A stretch of 64,000 nt of DNA from Acanthaster planci (lineage: Eukaryota; Echinodermata; Asteroidea; Valvatida; Acanthasteridae). The notes below the pieces were generated by a model. That model was not told the DNA's origin and made no database searches. It saw nothing but the letters and a program-made list of their open reading frames with translations. A program made the position numbers and the translations under genes. The stretch lies in contig NW_019091389.1 in assembly GCF_001949145.1 (NCBI RefSeq), positions 32,356 to 96,355 of the forward strand, written 5' to 3'. Each line of letters starts with the position of its first letter. Positions within the stretch are counted from its first letter, which is position 1. Below, in pieces: positions 13,501-23,703 of this stretch.

Positions 13501-16500
13501 GTAAAATAACTTGATGTATTTGATGTTTCTGTTCTTCCCTGGCAGAATGCCATGCGTGCAGTCATGGAGTATCATGGAAATGACGCAGTCGACTACCCCA
13601 AAATCAAAGTATTAGTTACCAAGGGGAAGGAGGATGTCACAATCAAGGTACATGTATGACGTGGAACTTACACGTGTCACACAAAACACCAGTAACACTC
13701 ACGCTGTTTTCCCGATGGTTATCAATGTTTGGAGGTGTTTTAGCACTCATGAATATTTTACATTTGTGAATAGGCATGCAGACTGTTTTGAATGGAACAG
13801 TAGAGGACTTTATATGCTCTTACAAAGTGTTTTAATTCCCTTTCGCAGTCAAATATGGACAGAGCAAAATTTACCTGTCAGTTTTGACATGAAACTGGAC
13901 ACTGGTTTTACTTCAAAACAGAAATGGCTGTTATCTCAATCCAGTTATGACCTCCACACTGATACACATAAATAGCAGGTTGTAGTGTTCAAGGCTTGGC
14001 AAAAATGTCACATCTTCAGAGAGACATTGCTAACAAACATACTGGCTCGCTTTACTATTTTTGTGCCATATGTTGGCCTTTGATTATACATAATTGGCAC
14101 GTCCATTCCACAAGTCTTTTATTGTATAAGACACCTTTGCAGTCCCTTGATTTCCTTCTCATTGATGTCAGTGCAGCAGCTTTCCAATTTGGTCAAACTG
14201 CCCTAGAATATACATGTACTTGTGGCATATTATTCAGAGTTTTTCAGCGTATTTTTTTACTTTTTAAGATACATGAAATTCACATTGGCATGTAATGGTT
14301 CAGCATTTTCTGCAAATGAATTCACAGAATTGCCTCTGACTTTCTGCGCATCTTTTTCTTGACAGCTGAGTGATCAAGGTGGCGGCATTCCCAAGTCGCA
14401 AATTGAGAAGATCTTCAACTACATGTACTCAACAGCCCCTCATCCCCCCAAGCCAGGCACCACCACCATCCCCCCACTGGTAAGGAAACACAGACACTCC
14501 CATCCCACGTCTCAAACAGCCCCATTGTTTCCTTTTGGATACAAGACACCGCATGCGCCAGATTGCCGCAAGGACAGATCCTACACATCTGCTGCTGCTT
14601 TGGAGAGAGAAATACAGTCAGAGCCTTTGTGCACAGAATATAGCAGTGGTTACTCTACTTGTGGATTGACACAATCCAAAGTTGAAAATGTTGTAAGTGG
14701 AAGCTGCATTTTGGTGTTGAGATTAGTGGTTGAGCATGGGTTGGCCGCGTCTGACTGGGTCCCCGAATGCTAGGAAGTGGTTTAAACTTTTGTGTCTGAA
14801 TTTGGTAAAAGTCTCGCCCGCCAACTTGCCGTCATAAGACTTGCATGGTAGTATGTTGTTGTCAAGTCCATTGTAAATACGGTCACGAATAAACCAATGC
14901 GAGGAAGGTTTGCAGTGGCACAGTGTGAAATCTTTGCTGTGAGTAAAGTTCTCAAGAGAACCGTTGGACTCGCTCGCGCACTCACAAAAGAGACCTAATC
15001 ACAGTGCTACGTCCACCATAAAAATTTTCAACATGTGAGTCCATCGATTCTCTTCAGAATTTTACTCACAAAAGAGATTTTACGTGGTACTACTCCTGCC
15101 CTCTGCCACATCGCTACGTCCTTGCAAACCATCTAAAACATACTTCAAAGTAAATCGCCAGTGAATTCACAAGTTAGGTCACAAGTAAACCAGGGTAGGA
15201 TAAAGCAATCATCATAAAGGAATTTGCTTTTATACTAGGTTGCATGTATGCCCTCACACCAGTGTATTTACTCACACTGCATTCTCAGTGTGATCTGGGT
15301 TGTAGAAAAAAGTACAATCTTGGGTAGGATTTGAACCCATGACTACCTGTTTGCAACTACTTGCAGTACCCACTGTGGTAAACTAGCTGGTGGAGTGGTT
15401 GAGACATCTGCACTAGTAAGCAGGAAGTCTTGGGTTCGAATTCCGCTGAGCAAGCTTGTAGTTCTTTTCATAATTCTCAGACTACCTTGATACTGAAGTG
15501 TGTTAGTGTAAGAGCAAAATCTAATGTGACAGTTACATCTGTGAGGCAAAGCCAAATTTGTATCGTTGAATTTGTTGTTCATTTGAAGTGCATGTTGCTT
15601 GACGAGGAACTGGATGACTTAGAGTTTGACGCGTGAAAACGTGAGCTGGATTTGGCCACACAGACTGGTTTGAAAAGCTGAAACAAATGAAGTGGTTGTC
15701 ATTTGGGAGTCTGTGTTTGAAAGGATGCAGAGTTTGGCTTGGAAAATTTTCATTTCATTCAAATGACTTGGAAGTGTTGAGGAAATGGCTTTGCTGCTAA
15801 TCCCTAGATTAGCAGGAGTGTTATTTATTCAAGTGTCAGCTTGCTCCTTGAACTCTCATGGAAGAGTATTCAGTTTTTGACTTAACGGATACAAAAAAGG
15901 AGTTTCAAGTTACTGGGTTTATGCGGTAAAATTGCCGTAAAGTCTTGCAGAAGTATTTATTGCAGAATTTCTTCTTTTTTGTGTGTGTGTGTGCATGAAC
16001 CTTTAATAGGCAGGATACGGTTATGGTCTGCCCATCTCCAGACTTTACGCCAAATATTTCCACGGGGACTTGACACTGACTTCCATGGATGGCCATGGCA
16101 CGGACGCTGTAGTCTACCTAAAGGTGAGAATCGCTCGACAGTCAACAGCACGACACATCAAATGTCACGTGGCCTGGTTAACTTAGTCTCACTGAGAAAA
16201 ACTTTGCTGTGTGCAACATACTCATTATTGGAAAGGTTTTATTTAGGTTTTACCGCATTAAAAATAGGTCGCGTCTGAATTACTTGGCTGCGTTAGTGGC
16301 TACAGAAATGGTTGCAGCCATTTCACATAGAGTCATGGGTGATTTCAAGCCACAGCTCAGTAGTGTCAGACACAGCCACAATCTATTTCATGTACACTGT
16401 TGCAACTTAAGAAATCACTGTACAAAGTCTTGTGCAGTGGGAATTTACTTGTTTGTGTGATGGAGAAAAACAAAAAACACCAGGAATTAGTCAAAAAGTG

Positions 16501-18076
16501 AAGAAAAATTGCACATAAATAGATTGCTCTTCAGCAGACATTAATAGCCCCTTTTTGTGATTGGTGCACACAGTGCCCAGTGCACTATAGATTCTTGTCC
16601 ATGTACTTGAACTTTTTTGTAAATGCTCTCTGTTGTATACCATTTGCCATTGGAGGACAATTGTGTCCTTATTTTGTTTTCTGTCCTCAATGCACAGATT
16701 AATTTGAGGACCATACTTAGAAGCTATTACTGGAGTGAAGCTATACCCATGTGTGGGTCTTACATGCTCGTTGAATGCCTGTTTTAGCAGTATACATGTA
16801 GGTCTCTTTCCACGGCACCACATCTTACAGAGTACTATATGCATCAACATTTTGAACGTGAAATTTAGGTGACATGCATTGGCTGCACTGTACTTCAAAG
16901 ATATTTGGATTAACACGCATGTGTGTATGGAGCATTTACACACTGCAGGCACACCATCTCCCACACTGTAGTTGTGGGGACATACACAACATTTCACCTA
17001 TTTTGTGGGGACAGAACACGTTGTGGGGACTCAGAAATGTCCCCACAACTCGGTTCAAATTTCCCTAACAAAAGAACTTATCCCCTGAGCGCAGTAAATG
17101 CCTACCCACACACACCTCATGACATTGAAAACACAGTTGTAATTTCATAGGATGCAAAAATTGTATCCTGTGAAAGAGGTCTGTAGTACAAGTGGCTCAT
17201 GTTAACCACTTGCTGCCGGGTGGTTTGAAAAATGCAGTGCACATAATCGTATCACTTTTCAAGATTTTCAGTTTTCAAAATTCTTCAAAAATTTCAATTA
17301 ATGGACGTTTACACCCAAACAAACAACTGTCTGGTGGCCACTCTAGTCTGACAGACAAAATCTATTGACGCCCGAGTATACATCTTGAAAATATTTCAGC
17401 CAGGCCTGCAGCCTTGTAAAAAGAGCCCAGATTTTTTGGTGCTACGTAACTTTCTTTTGTTCAGGAAGCTGGCACATTGCGCTGCTGACCTCTTTTCAAT
17501 AGGGACCAGATTAGCGTTCAGCGGTGTTGTGTGGCTCATCACTGCAGTGGTGGTACGCTTTTGTCCCTGGTGGTAATCCGCTCACACTAAATGCCCCAAA
17601 CCGTGGTATACTGTTTCAAAACAAGGCTGGATTATCTCCACTATTGAGAGTTAAAAAATGTCTGTAATGCCCAGCAACCTGGTGTTTTGTTCCGAGTTCG
17701 GTCTTTTGTTACAAGGCCCAGTTCCCGTTGCCTGATTTCGGAGACCCCGGCCATGCATTTAAACACACAGTGCCCGAAACCAGAGTCCCCGGCGGCAAGT
17801 GGTTAAGAACATGTACGACCTACATGTGAGTGTGGCACCACCCCAGTGTTAGAGTCTCCTGAGAGTGTTTTATACCATAAATGTGCACAGCGATGTCAGC
17901 ACCATATCTAACCAGTGTGTTCCTCATTCTGACTGCCTCAGGTGCTGTCAAGCGAGGCCAATGAGCTCCTACCAATCTACAACCGAGCAACGACCCGCAT
18001 ATACCAGGCCACCACGCCTGTCAGTGACTGGAGCTCCCCAGCAGGATACATACGACCATTCAGTACACGGCACTAG
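4512..18076 (+). CDS. PDK: Pyruvate dehydrogenase kinase, mitochondrial (5' exon missing)
   Basis: This kinase phosphorylates the E1-alpha subunit of the pyruvate dehydrogenase complex in the mitochondrial matrix and so shuts off acetyl-CoA production from pyruvate. Coding exons: 4512-4653, 4980-5048, 5841-5904, 6175-6295, 11738-11824, 12155-12232, 13091-13167, 13546-13647, 14366-14479, 16010-16123, 17942-18076 (stop TAG 18074-18076). All have AG/GT borders and phases join without a break, giving 366 residues plus the missing N-terminus (family about 400-440). Seen in order: the helical regulatory domain ([39 protein letters not shown]), then the GHKL ATPase with the N-box ELFKNAMRA preceded by the conserved His-Glu spacing, the G1 box DQGGGIP, the lid MYSTAP, the G2 box [13 protein letters not shown], and a C-terminal Asp-Trp (DW) motif in PVSDWSSP that serves dimerisation and lipoyl-domain coupling in the family. 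These motifs fit PDK rather than BCKDK. The tail ([10 protein letters not shown]) resembles the insect single-copy PDK more than vertebrate PDK1-4, so I do not assign a paralogue number. The N in intron 4 is an assembly gap. Confidence 0.95.
7223..8349. mobile_element. Probable hAT-type non-autonomous element rich in TGATTTAAATCA
   Basis: The left end reads CAGGGTTGGCTGATTT and the reverse complement of the right end reads CAGGGTGATTGATTT, an imperfect terminal inverted repeat beginning CAGGG. The interior is full of ATTTAAATC-type palindromic subterminal motifs near both ends. No transposase-like reading frame is present. The 8-bp flanks do not match well, so the borders are provisional. It lies in PDK intron 4. 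Confidence 0.45.
8693..9098. mobile_element. piggyBac-type MITE (copy 1) in PDK intron
   Basis: The left end CCCCTTCATGCCGGG and the right end CCCGCTGAGAAGGGG are imperfect inverted repeats. The right flank is TTAA (9099-9102) and the left flank is TTGA (8689-8692), a one-base decayed TTAA. TTAA target duplication with ends starting CC is the mark of piggyBac-type transposition. At 406 bp with no long frame, it is non-autonomous. Its ends resemble those of the elements at 17206 and 38362. Confidence 0.55.
10309..10737. other. Assembly gap (429 N)
   Basis: A run of N in PDK intron 4. No PDK coding sequence is missing here, because the exons on both sides (6175-6295 and 11738-11824) join in phase and are consecutive in the family. 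Open frames reported across it are artefacts. Confidence 0.99.
11395..11475 (+). repeat. Dispersed repeat, copy A (other copy near 46060-46170)
   Basis: A stretch with a GACAGGTGGACAGG-type core followed by a GATGAGACAGTGGTG-type tail, in PDK intron 5' to the 11738 exon, resembles a stretch at about 46060-46170 in a TAX1BP1 intron (GGTTGACAGGTGG core, GATGATACACTGGTGG tail). Both are preceded by a GGGAGTTTGTAAG sequence in the same orientation. The family is not identified. Confidence 0.4.
15322..15448. mobile_element. Two tRNA-derived SINE heads in opposite orientation
   Basis: On the plus strand an RNA polymerase III A-box-like TAGCTGGTGGAGTGG (15384-15398) is followed by a B-box-like GGTTCGAATTCC (15433-15444), which has one extra base relative to the consensus. 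On the minus strand a B-box GGTTCAAATCC (complement of 15327-15337), with an A-box-like region near 15385, reads the other way. The two heads nearly abut. No folded functional tRNA is supported: the arms are imperfect. They lie in the PDK intron between 14479 and 16010. Confidence 0.5.
17206..17802. mobile_element. piggyBac-type MITE (copy 2) in the last PDK intron
   Basis: Left end CCACTTGCTGCCGGG and right end CCCCGGCGGCAAGTGG are near-perfect inverted repeats, each flanked by an intact TTAA (17202-17205 and 17803-17806). At 597 bp it has no long reading frame. The left 240 bp is clearly homologous to 38362-38600, including a shared block ending in TTGTAAAAAGAGCCCAGATT. TTAA duplication assigns it to the piggyBac superfamily. 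Confidence 0.75.
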
Positions 18077-21000
18077 AACCCCCTCACCCCAAAAAATACG
18101 AAAACTTACTAGACCTAATCAATACCCAAACAGATCGTGCAATATGGGATTTTCAAGTATGAGTTTACCAGTATGTGATTAATGGGGTGTGTTTGTGCTC
18201 ATTGCCATTTGGATGCCATGGTTTCATTCAAAATTCAAGTGAAGCATGAAGGTCTTCAGGTGGGGAAGGCATTTATAGAGGAAAGGCAGCCCAACTTTTA
18301 CGGCCTAGTTTTTAAGAAATTTGTTGTGGACACCCTTTTTAATCAGTACCCAACTTTGACAAATTTTGTGCAACCTCCAGACTGAATATTTTGGGTACGT
18401 GTGTGCTGAAACATATGAAGTTACTTCGGCAAGGGTGTGGTGAATTTGTTTAAGTATTCCCACTCATCAGTCTTAGTAATTCCAAAGATACTTGAAAGTT
18501 GTGATCATCATCAGTCCATTCACTTGTTTGGTCATAGCCAGTTCACAAATATGACAGGATCAACAGTGCCAAAGGATCAAAAGGAGTGCCATTTTCACCG
18601 TTCATTTGATTGGCTCAGGACTTGATGATGTCAAAGGTAGTTGACTTTAGGTGACTTGTGACATTTGACTGACTCAGTTACCACTTTGCCGTATAACATT
18701 TGGAGTATTACACACTGTACTAACCACAAACGTAGGTGATGTACAGACAGCTCTTCACATAACAGCCCTCATTCCAAAGAAAAACATCGGTAGCCAATTT
18801 TGAGAAACTCCTGCTTACGAAGGACTGATTATGTTCTGAAATTGATAAGACAGTCTCCTGTAAAGACTAACTGCAAAGACACCAAAGAAATATGTACTTA
18901 GTGAAGCACAAGTTTTCAAATGTGGCATAGCTGTAAAGGAATAACCATTGTGCTCGCTTCAGCAACCGTGCTCATTAATATTGAATGGAACCAACATAAC
19001 CAAAAAAGAATTTTGTACCGTCATTTACATTAAATGATGAAGCAGAAGAAATATTGTGTTAAAAAAGCAGGTCACTTGTAGAGCCAGTCCCTGTGTAATT
19101 TTGCTTACATTTAAACAGTGAACACTGTGTATGAGCATATGCACAGCAGATTTGGCCAGCAAAATGGCAACTGGCAGCATAAATGTGCTCTTTTTCCCTG
19201 CTTTTATTACTCCATGCTTGATTGAAAGCAAAAATCTGACTGGATTGAATAGCCAAAGCCATGCCAGTATAGTAGGTGCTACCTCTGAAATTGTTGCATA
19301 CGTTTATTCTGAAATAAACATTCGGTTGATTTGTAGTTAACATGAAATTGTTTAAACTAAAATGCACTCTGATGGTGAATTCTATTCATGTTATGTTACG
19401 AAAACTTGTAAATATACATATATATATTTTATGTAGTTTAAGTTGTCTTAGTTTTACTACTACTGGTATAATTGCAATGTGTCGAGTTTATTGAGTGCTC
19501 CAAACATTTTGTGCTTATAATGCAGGACAAACATCAAGTGTACATGAACAAAAAGCACTCTTAATTTGTCAATGCTGTGGCCAGTTCAAACTAAATTCAT
19601 GTTTTGTTTTTACTTCATTTTGGGGGAAGGGATGAGATGTACTGTTGATCTGAGGTGAACTGGGTTAAATGAGTTAAATCTCTTTATGGTTTTACTTGTT
19701 CCTGAGTAAGTTCTTTTTTAATTTCCACAGCTTTCCATATGAAAAGAATGTACCTGTTGCATACGTCACGCCAATCCACATTCACAACTTTGTAAGACTA
19801 AGATCTTAATGAACTAAACACTTTTTTAAAAAAGCTTCAACATTCGACAGTGCTGTACAGTGAGTCATTGACCGGATTCACAAGATTCATAAAATGGGGT
19901 TTTGTAATATACATCTTGTACCTTTTTTATGTTGAGATGACAGGTTGTGTACAGTGAACAAAAACGAGCAGTACTGGGACCAGAAGTCCATCATATTCAA
20001 GAGCAAAAAAGCAGGTAGTAGATATTGTTTCTACTCGTAAAAGTATAACCAACCAAGCCACTTCCACTGGTCAATCTTACTTCTTATCTTTTTGTCAGGT
20101 ATTACCTTAAGTCGAATGTTTTATTATCTAGGATGAATAACAAAGCTAATTTTAGGAAAAGTCCCTCACAGTGTTCCTCCTTAATCTCGTAATTTACTTT
20201 CATTCATTTGTGACATTCGTAAAATAAAATGCAAAAAAAGCATTGCATGAAATTCAGTTGTCTGTGGAATTCATTACTCGTCGCGGAAGAACTTCGAATC
20301 TAAACTTGGTGGTCCAACCTAACGAGTCACAAGTCAACTTTTTGATTGAAAAGCCAGTGCCACAGGGAGTGCATCTTGAAGGGCATACTGCTCCGTGTGA
20401 ATCGGTCGGAACCCTCGACATTTTTCACCCATTCCCAATTTTCATTCGGATGCCCAAATCTGTCACGTATCAAAATAAAGAAATCAGTGTACTCTAAACA
20501 GAAATGGCCTTAAAGTCATTTTGTGAGACCGAACCGCGACTGGAAAGATGTTCACCTGGTTCAGAAATAATGAAATACAGTTGGTCAAATCTTGTCTGCG
20601 CTCTTGTAAATTTCATGCTGAACAATGACACAGCCGTAGAATCATTCACGACAAGGGAAATGGTTAATTGACCAGAAGTTGAAAGTCAAGTTGGCAATGA
20701 CTTTATTTATGTCATGGAATTGCGCCTGGATATATATTTGGCAAGGCACGAAGTAACGTGTAGTTGCAAATAAGATGCCCGTTTCAAGGCAAACTACTGC
20801 CATGTTTGAGAGCGCAAGCGTTTACCGCTCTCCCTGAAAACCCGTGTTACATTTCAAACGAACTGTATATTCCGGTTATTGTTTTTCGCTGGTCCTGTAT
20901 TCTACTCGTAAGAGCAGAGTTTTTTTACAGTAAGGACTGTGCATATGAAACAGCATCCCATAATAGCGAAGCAGATGATAAACGTTGTCCGCCGTGCTGC

Positions 21001-21618
21001 TTCCGTCTCCATTCGCTCGCCGATCTTCTGCTGTCTCATTGTCTGGATAGGAGGTAAATTAGGCGCAGTGAAAATTTCAAGCAAATTTCTGACGACAATG
21101 CATTTGGAAAGCCGACTTCAGATTTAGTCTCTGACCGTCTGCGTGGTATGTGCGGGAGGGCATAAGAGATCATTTTGAAGACCTTTATTAGAAATAGTAA
21201 TGACGGGAGAAGTCATAGATCTGTGGACAACTAAACTAGTGAGCAGAATTCAAGAAAATGCTTCTTTGCCAAAGTACCTTCGCTCACCTTAGACTTATTT
21301 GATAACTGATGAAGAATTTTGAGGAAAGCAAGGCACTGTTTGATGAAAGCACAGGAAAATTGTTTCTTTCACCAGGAATAAATATTGTTTGTTTCAAAAT
21401 GAGCTGAATATTTCCCTCAAGTAAGATGTATGCTTAACCATGGTCCACTGTCACATAAGATTTGGAAAAAGTTGTTGGTCTTTCCACTGCGAATGTAATA
21501 ACCTGTAGACGTTTGTCGAGGTGTTGAGGAATGTTGTCAAGTGAAGCAGATGGCTTCCCTAGTGAAACACCACCCGATGTAAGATGAGCGGTGAACTGTC
21601 ACCTCATCCTTGACCGTT
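18077..21618. other. PDK 3' untranslated region and intergenic DNA
   Basis: After the PDK stop no further PDK coding sequence is expected. The first clear AATAAA on the plus strand that I noticed is at 19313-19318, a candidate polyadenylation signal that would give a 3' UTR of about 1.2 kb. The frame at 20243-20497 (84 residues) has no start context, splice support or family resemblance that I recognise. A possible minus-strand terminal exon with a hydrophobic segment (20902-21046) is described in the findings. Confidence 0.5.
19313..19318 (+). terminator. Candidate polyadenylation signal of PDK
   Basis: AATAAA about 1.24 kb past the PDK stop codon. It is a candidate only; transcript ends cannot be read from genomic sequence. 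Confidence 0.3.
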
Positions 21619-22639
21619 TTATTTTACAACGTCATTATCAACTACTGATACAGGACCGACCTCGTGGCCATGTTTGAGCAGCTCGTCTGCAATCATGTCA
21701 GCGTTCTCCGCCAGCTGTGCTGGTTCTCCTTGGCGCTTCACCACGCCATATCTGAACGGTTTACCGTCAACCATGTCAGCATGCTGCAGCAGGTTATCTC
21801 CGAGGCGTTTGTGTCTAGTCGGTATTCTTGTCCCCTTCCTTGGGGGACTAGAAGCCGTTTCAAAGAGTGCATCGCTGTGGTCGGCGTGAGGAATTTTCAC
21901 ATTTCTGTCGACGTTTCTTGCGACGATTCCAGATTTGTTTCTGTGAAAGCTGAAATCTCGCATGAGCACATTGCTTTTAGTCTGTACAGATTCTAAAAAA
22001 GAAAAAATAATTGAATGATTAAAAAGGAAAAAATACCAAGAAAAGGTGTGACGTTATACAAATATCGATTTCTCTTAACAGGGTGAGTGTTCAGTAACTT
22101 AAGACGAATGCATAACACAGATTCATTCACAATGGGTTGAAGATTCATCTGTTAGTCTGAGTGGACTGCCTTATCGCACTTCGTCAGTCGTAATGCAATG
22201 AAAACGGTCTTTCAAAGGGTGCTACTGTGATCCATTTGCGTCCTCTACGGCTGTTTTTAAGTGGGACATGTACACCGTTATGGCTATTTGGTAAAACATT
22301 AATAGTACTTGATATGTCTGTTATTGGCCCTTTTGCGTTTGTCTTTTGTGATGACACTAGGCCCTTCTTTTTCAGTTTACCGTAGCCTTTTGCTATTAGT
22401 AAAAGAATTAATGAAAAAATATACTGGTAACGAAGTGTGTACATATAATGCTGAAGATATATTATTGGCATTTTGTTACACCGCCAGGCTTAGCCGGGGT
22501 TGGATACAAGTCTTTCTTATAATAACGTAGGGGGTAATGCCCAACTTTTGAGTTTTATTGCACGTTACTTACCGTTGAAGGAACTTTGCTCCAGCAAGAT
22601 AACTAAAAATGCGATCACCCAGATCAATCGAATCTCCAT
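21619..22639 (-). CDS. Unrecognised secreted protein, possible peptide precursor (two exons)
   Basis: Exon 1 is 22639 down to 22573 (ATG at 22639-22637); exon 2 is 21992 down to 21619 (stop TAA). The donor is GTAAGT, the acceptor follows a T-rich tract, and the exons join in phase 1 to give 146 residues. Residues 1-22 (MEIRLIWVIAFLVILLEQSS and on) are a clear signal peptide. The remaining 124 residues contain no cysteine. There are two N-glycosylation sequons near residues 22 and 41, and basic cleavage-like sites RHKR (82-85) and KR (108-109) that would release a 22-residue segment ending FRYGVV. Two stretches, ADMVDGK (from 94) and ADMIADE (from 120), look like an internal repeat. I do not recognise the family. 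A neuropeptide or other secreted precursor is inference from layout: no C-terminal Gly amidation signals precede the dibasic sites. Plus-strand frames over exon 2 are shadows. Confidence 0.65.
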
Positions 22640-23148
22640 TCTTCAACGTCTTCCTTCACTTAATAGCTGGATTCAAATTCTCGTGGCAACAAGATCTGTA
22701 TACTTTGCGGCTTATTTGGCTCTTGTGTAGCTTCCTAACATAAATGCGCAACGAGCTGGCAAGGTGAACGAATTCAGGCGTGCTAACATTTGAAATTGGT
22801 TTGCTTGAAAGGGATTCCGTTTGCACGGCACTGAATTAATGCGCGTAACCAGCGCGTTAGCGCTTGCAGATAATACGCGCTATACGCATTGGTCTGTCCG
22901 TTGCGCAGAACTTATTATCCGGTCAAATACACTGATCTGGTGATGATGAGTTCCATGAATTGAACAAAATATGAATCTTTCTATATGTTTATAAAATTAG
23001 AAGGGAAGCGTTTCTGCTCTCTTTCACCTGCAGTGTAGCATAAAAACAGCATTTCGTGCATTTCCAAAAGAAAGTTCGGCTCTTTGATAATCTTCACAGT
23101 AAGTCAATTAATGCGAATGCTTTGCTGCTTGTCGGGGAGGCTTTGAGG

Positions 23149-23695
23149 CAGTGGCGTGTTCAGCGTGGGGGGGGCAAGGGCAATGCCCGCCCACGGATTT
23201 TTTTTTTTGAAAGAATACTTCAGGTAAGAAAGTAATCAGTATATTTATAATAATTACCGCTAATGGGTCATTAGAGAGACATTCCCATAAGAACGTGCAC
23301 AAATTTTTTCCAACTTTACTGTCCCATAATTCAATATTCCCCAATCTGATCTGAACCAAACTTTGTATGTTTTCATTTTAGGCCCTAAACTATCATCTCT
23401 CAAAATATGGACCGTAAAATTCGGCCTCTTCTGGTAGTTTGAAAGTAGGGAGACACTGAAATGTCTCCCTAAAAACCAATGTCTCCCTAATGCTGAAAAA
23501 CTTACCACAAAATGTCTCCCGAATGACCTATTTGTAAATATTTATCAAATATTAGCACCAAAACCCAAGGAAAACGAGACCATGAAATAACATCAATTAC
23601 TTTTTCCCTGTTCCAACATCATGTTAAATGAGCCCGAACGGCATTTGCTTTTGAATTTGCCCCCCTCCCCACATCAAAAGCAGGATACGCCTCTG
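23149..23695. mobile_element. hAT-type MITE with near-matching 8-bp target duplication
   Basis: The left end CAGTGGCGTGTTCAG and the reverse complement of the right end CAGAGGCGTATCCTG are inverted. Both are followed inward by a GTGGGG-type G-rich tract leading to GGGCAA. Flanks are CTTTGAGG (23141-23148) and CTTTGGAG (23696-23703), 8 bp with two differences, as expected of an aged hAT insertion. No transposase frame is seen. The interior carries repeated ATGTCTCCCTAA-type words (23459-23524). Confidence 0.65.
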
Positions 23696-23703
23696 CTTTG
23701 GAG

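Noticed and set aside
14480-14773. In-frame continuation of the PDK exon past its donor
   Set aside because: A good GTAAGG donor at 14480 and a matching phase-0 acceptor at 16009 restore the PDK G2 box; the continuation has no family similarity.
20243-20497. 84-residue plus-strand frame
   Set aside because: Reads smoothly but has no homology that I recognise, no splice sites of note and no promoter context; could not be supported as a gene.
21664-21996. 110-residue plus-strand frame
   Set aside because: Shadow of exon 2 of the minus-strand secreted gene, which has splice sites, stop and a signal-peptide exon in support.
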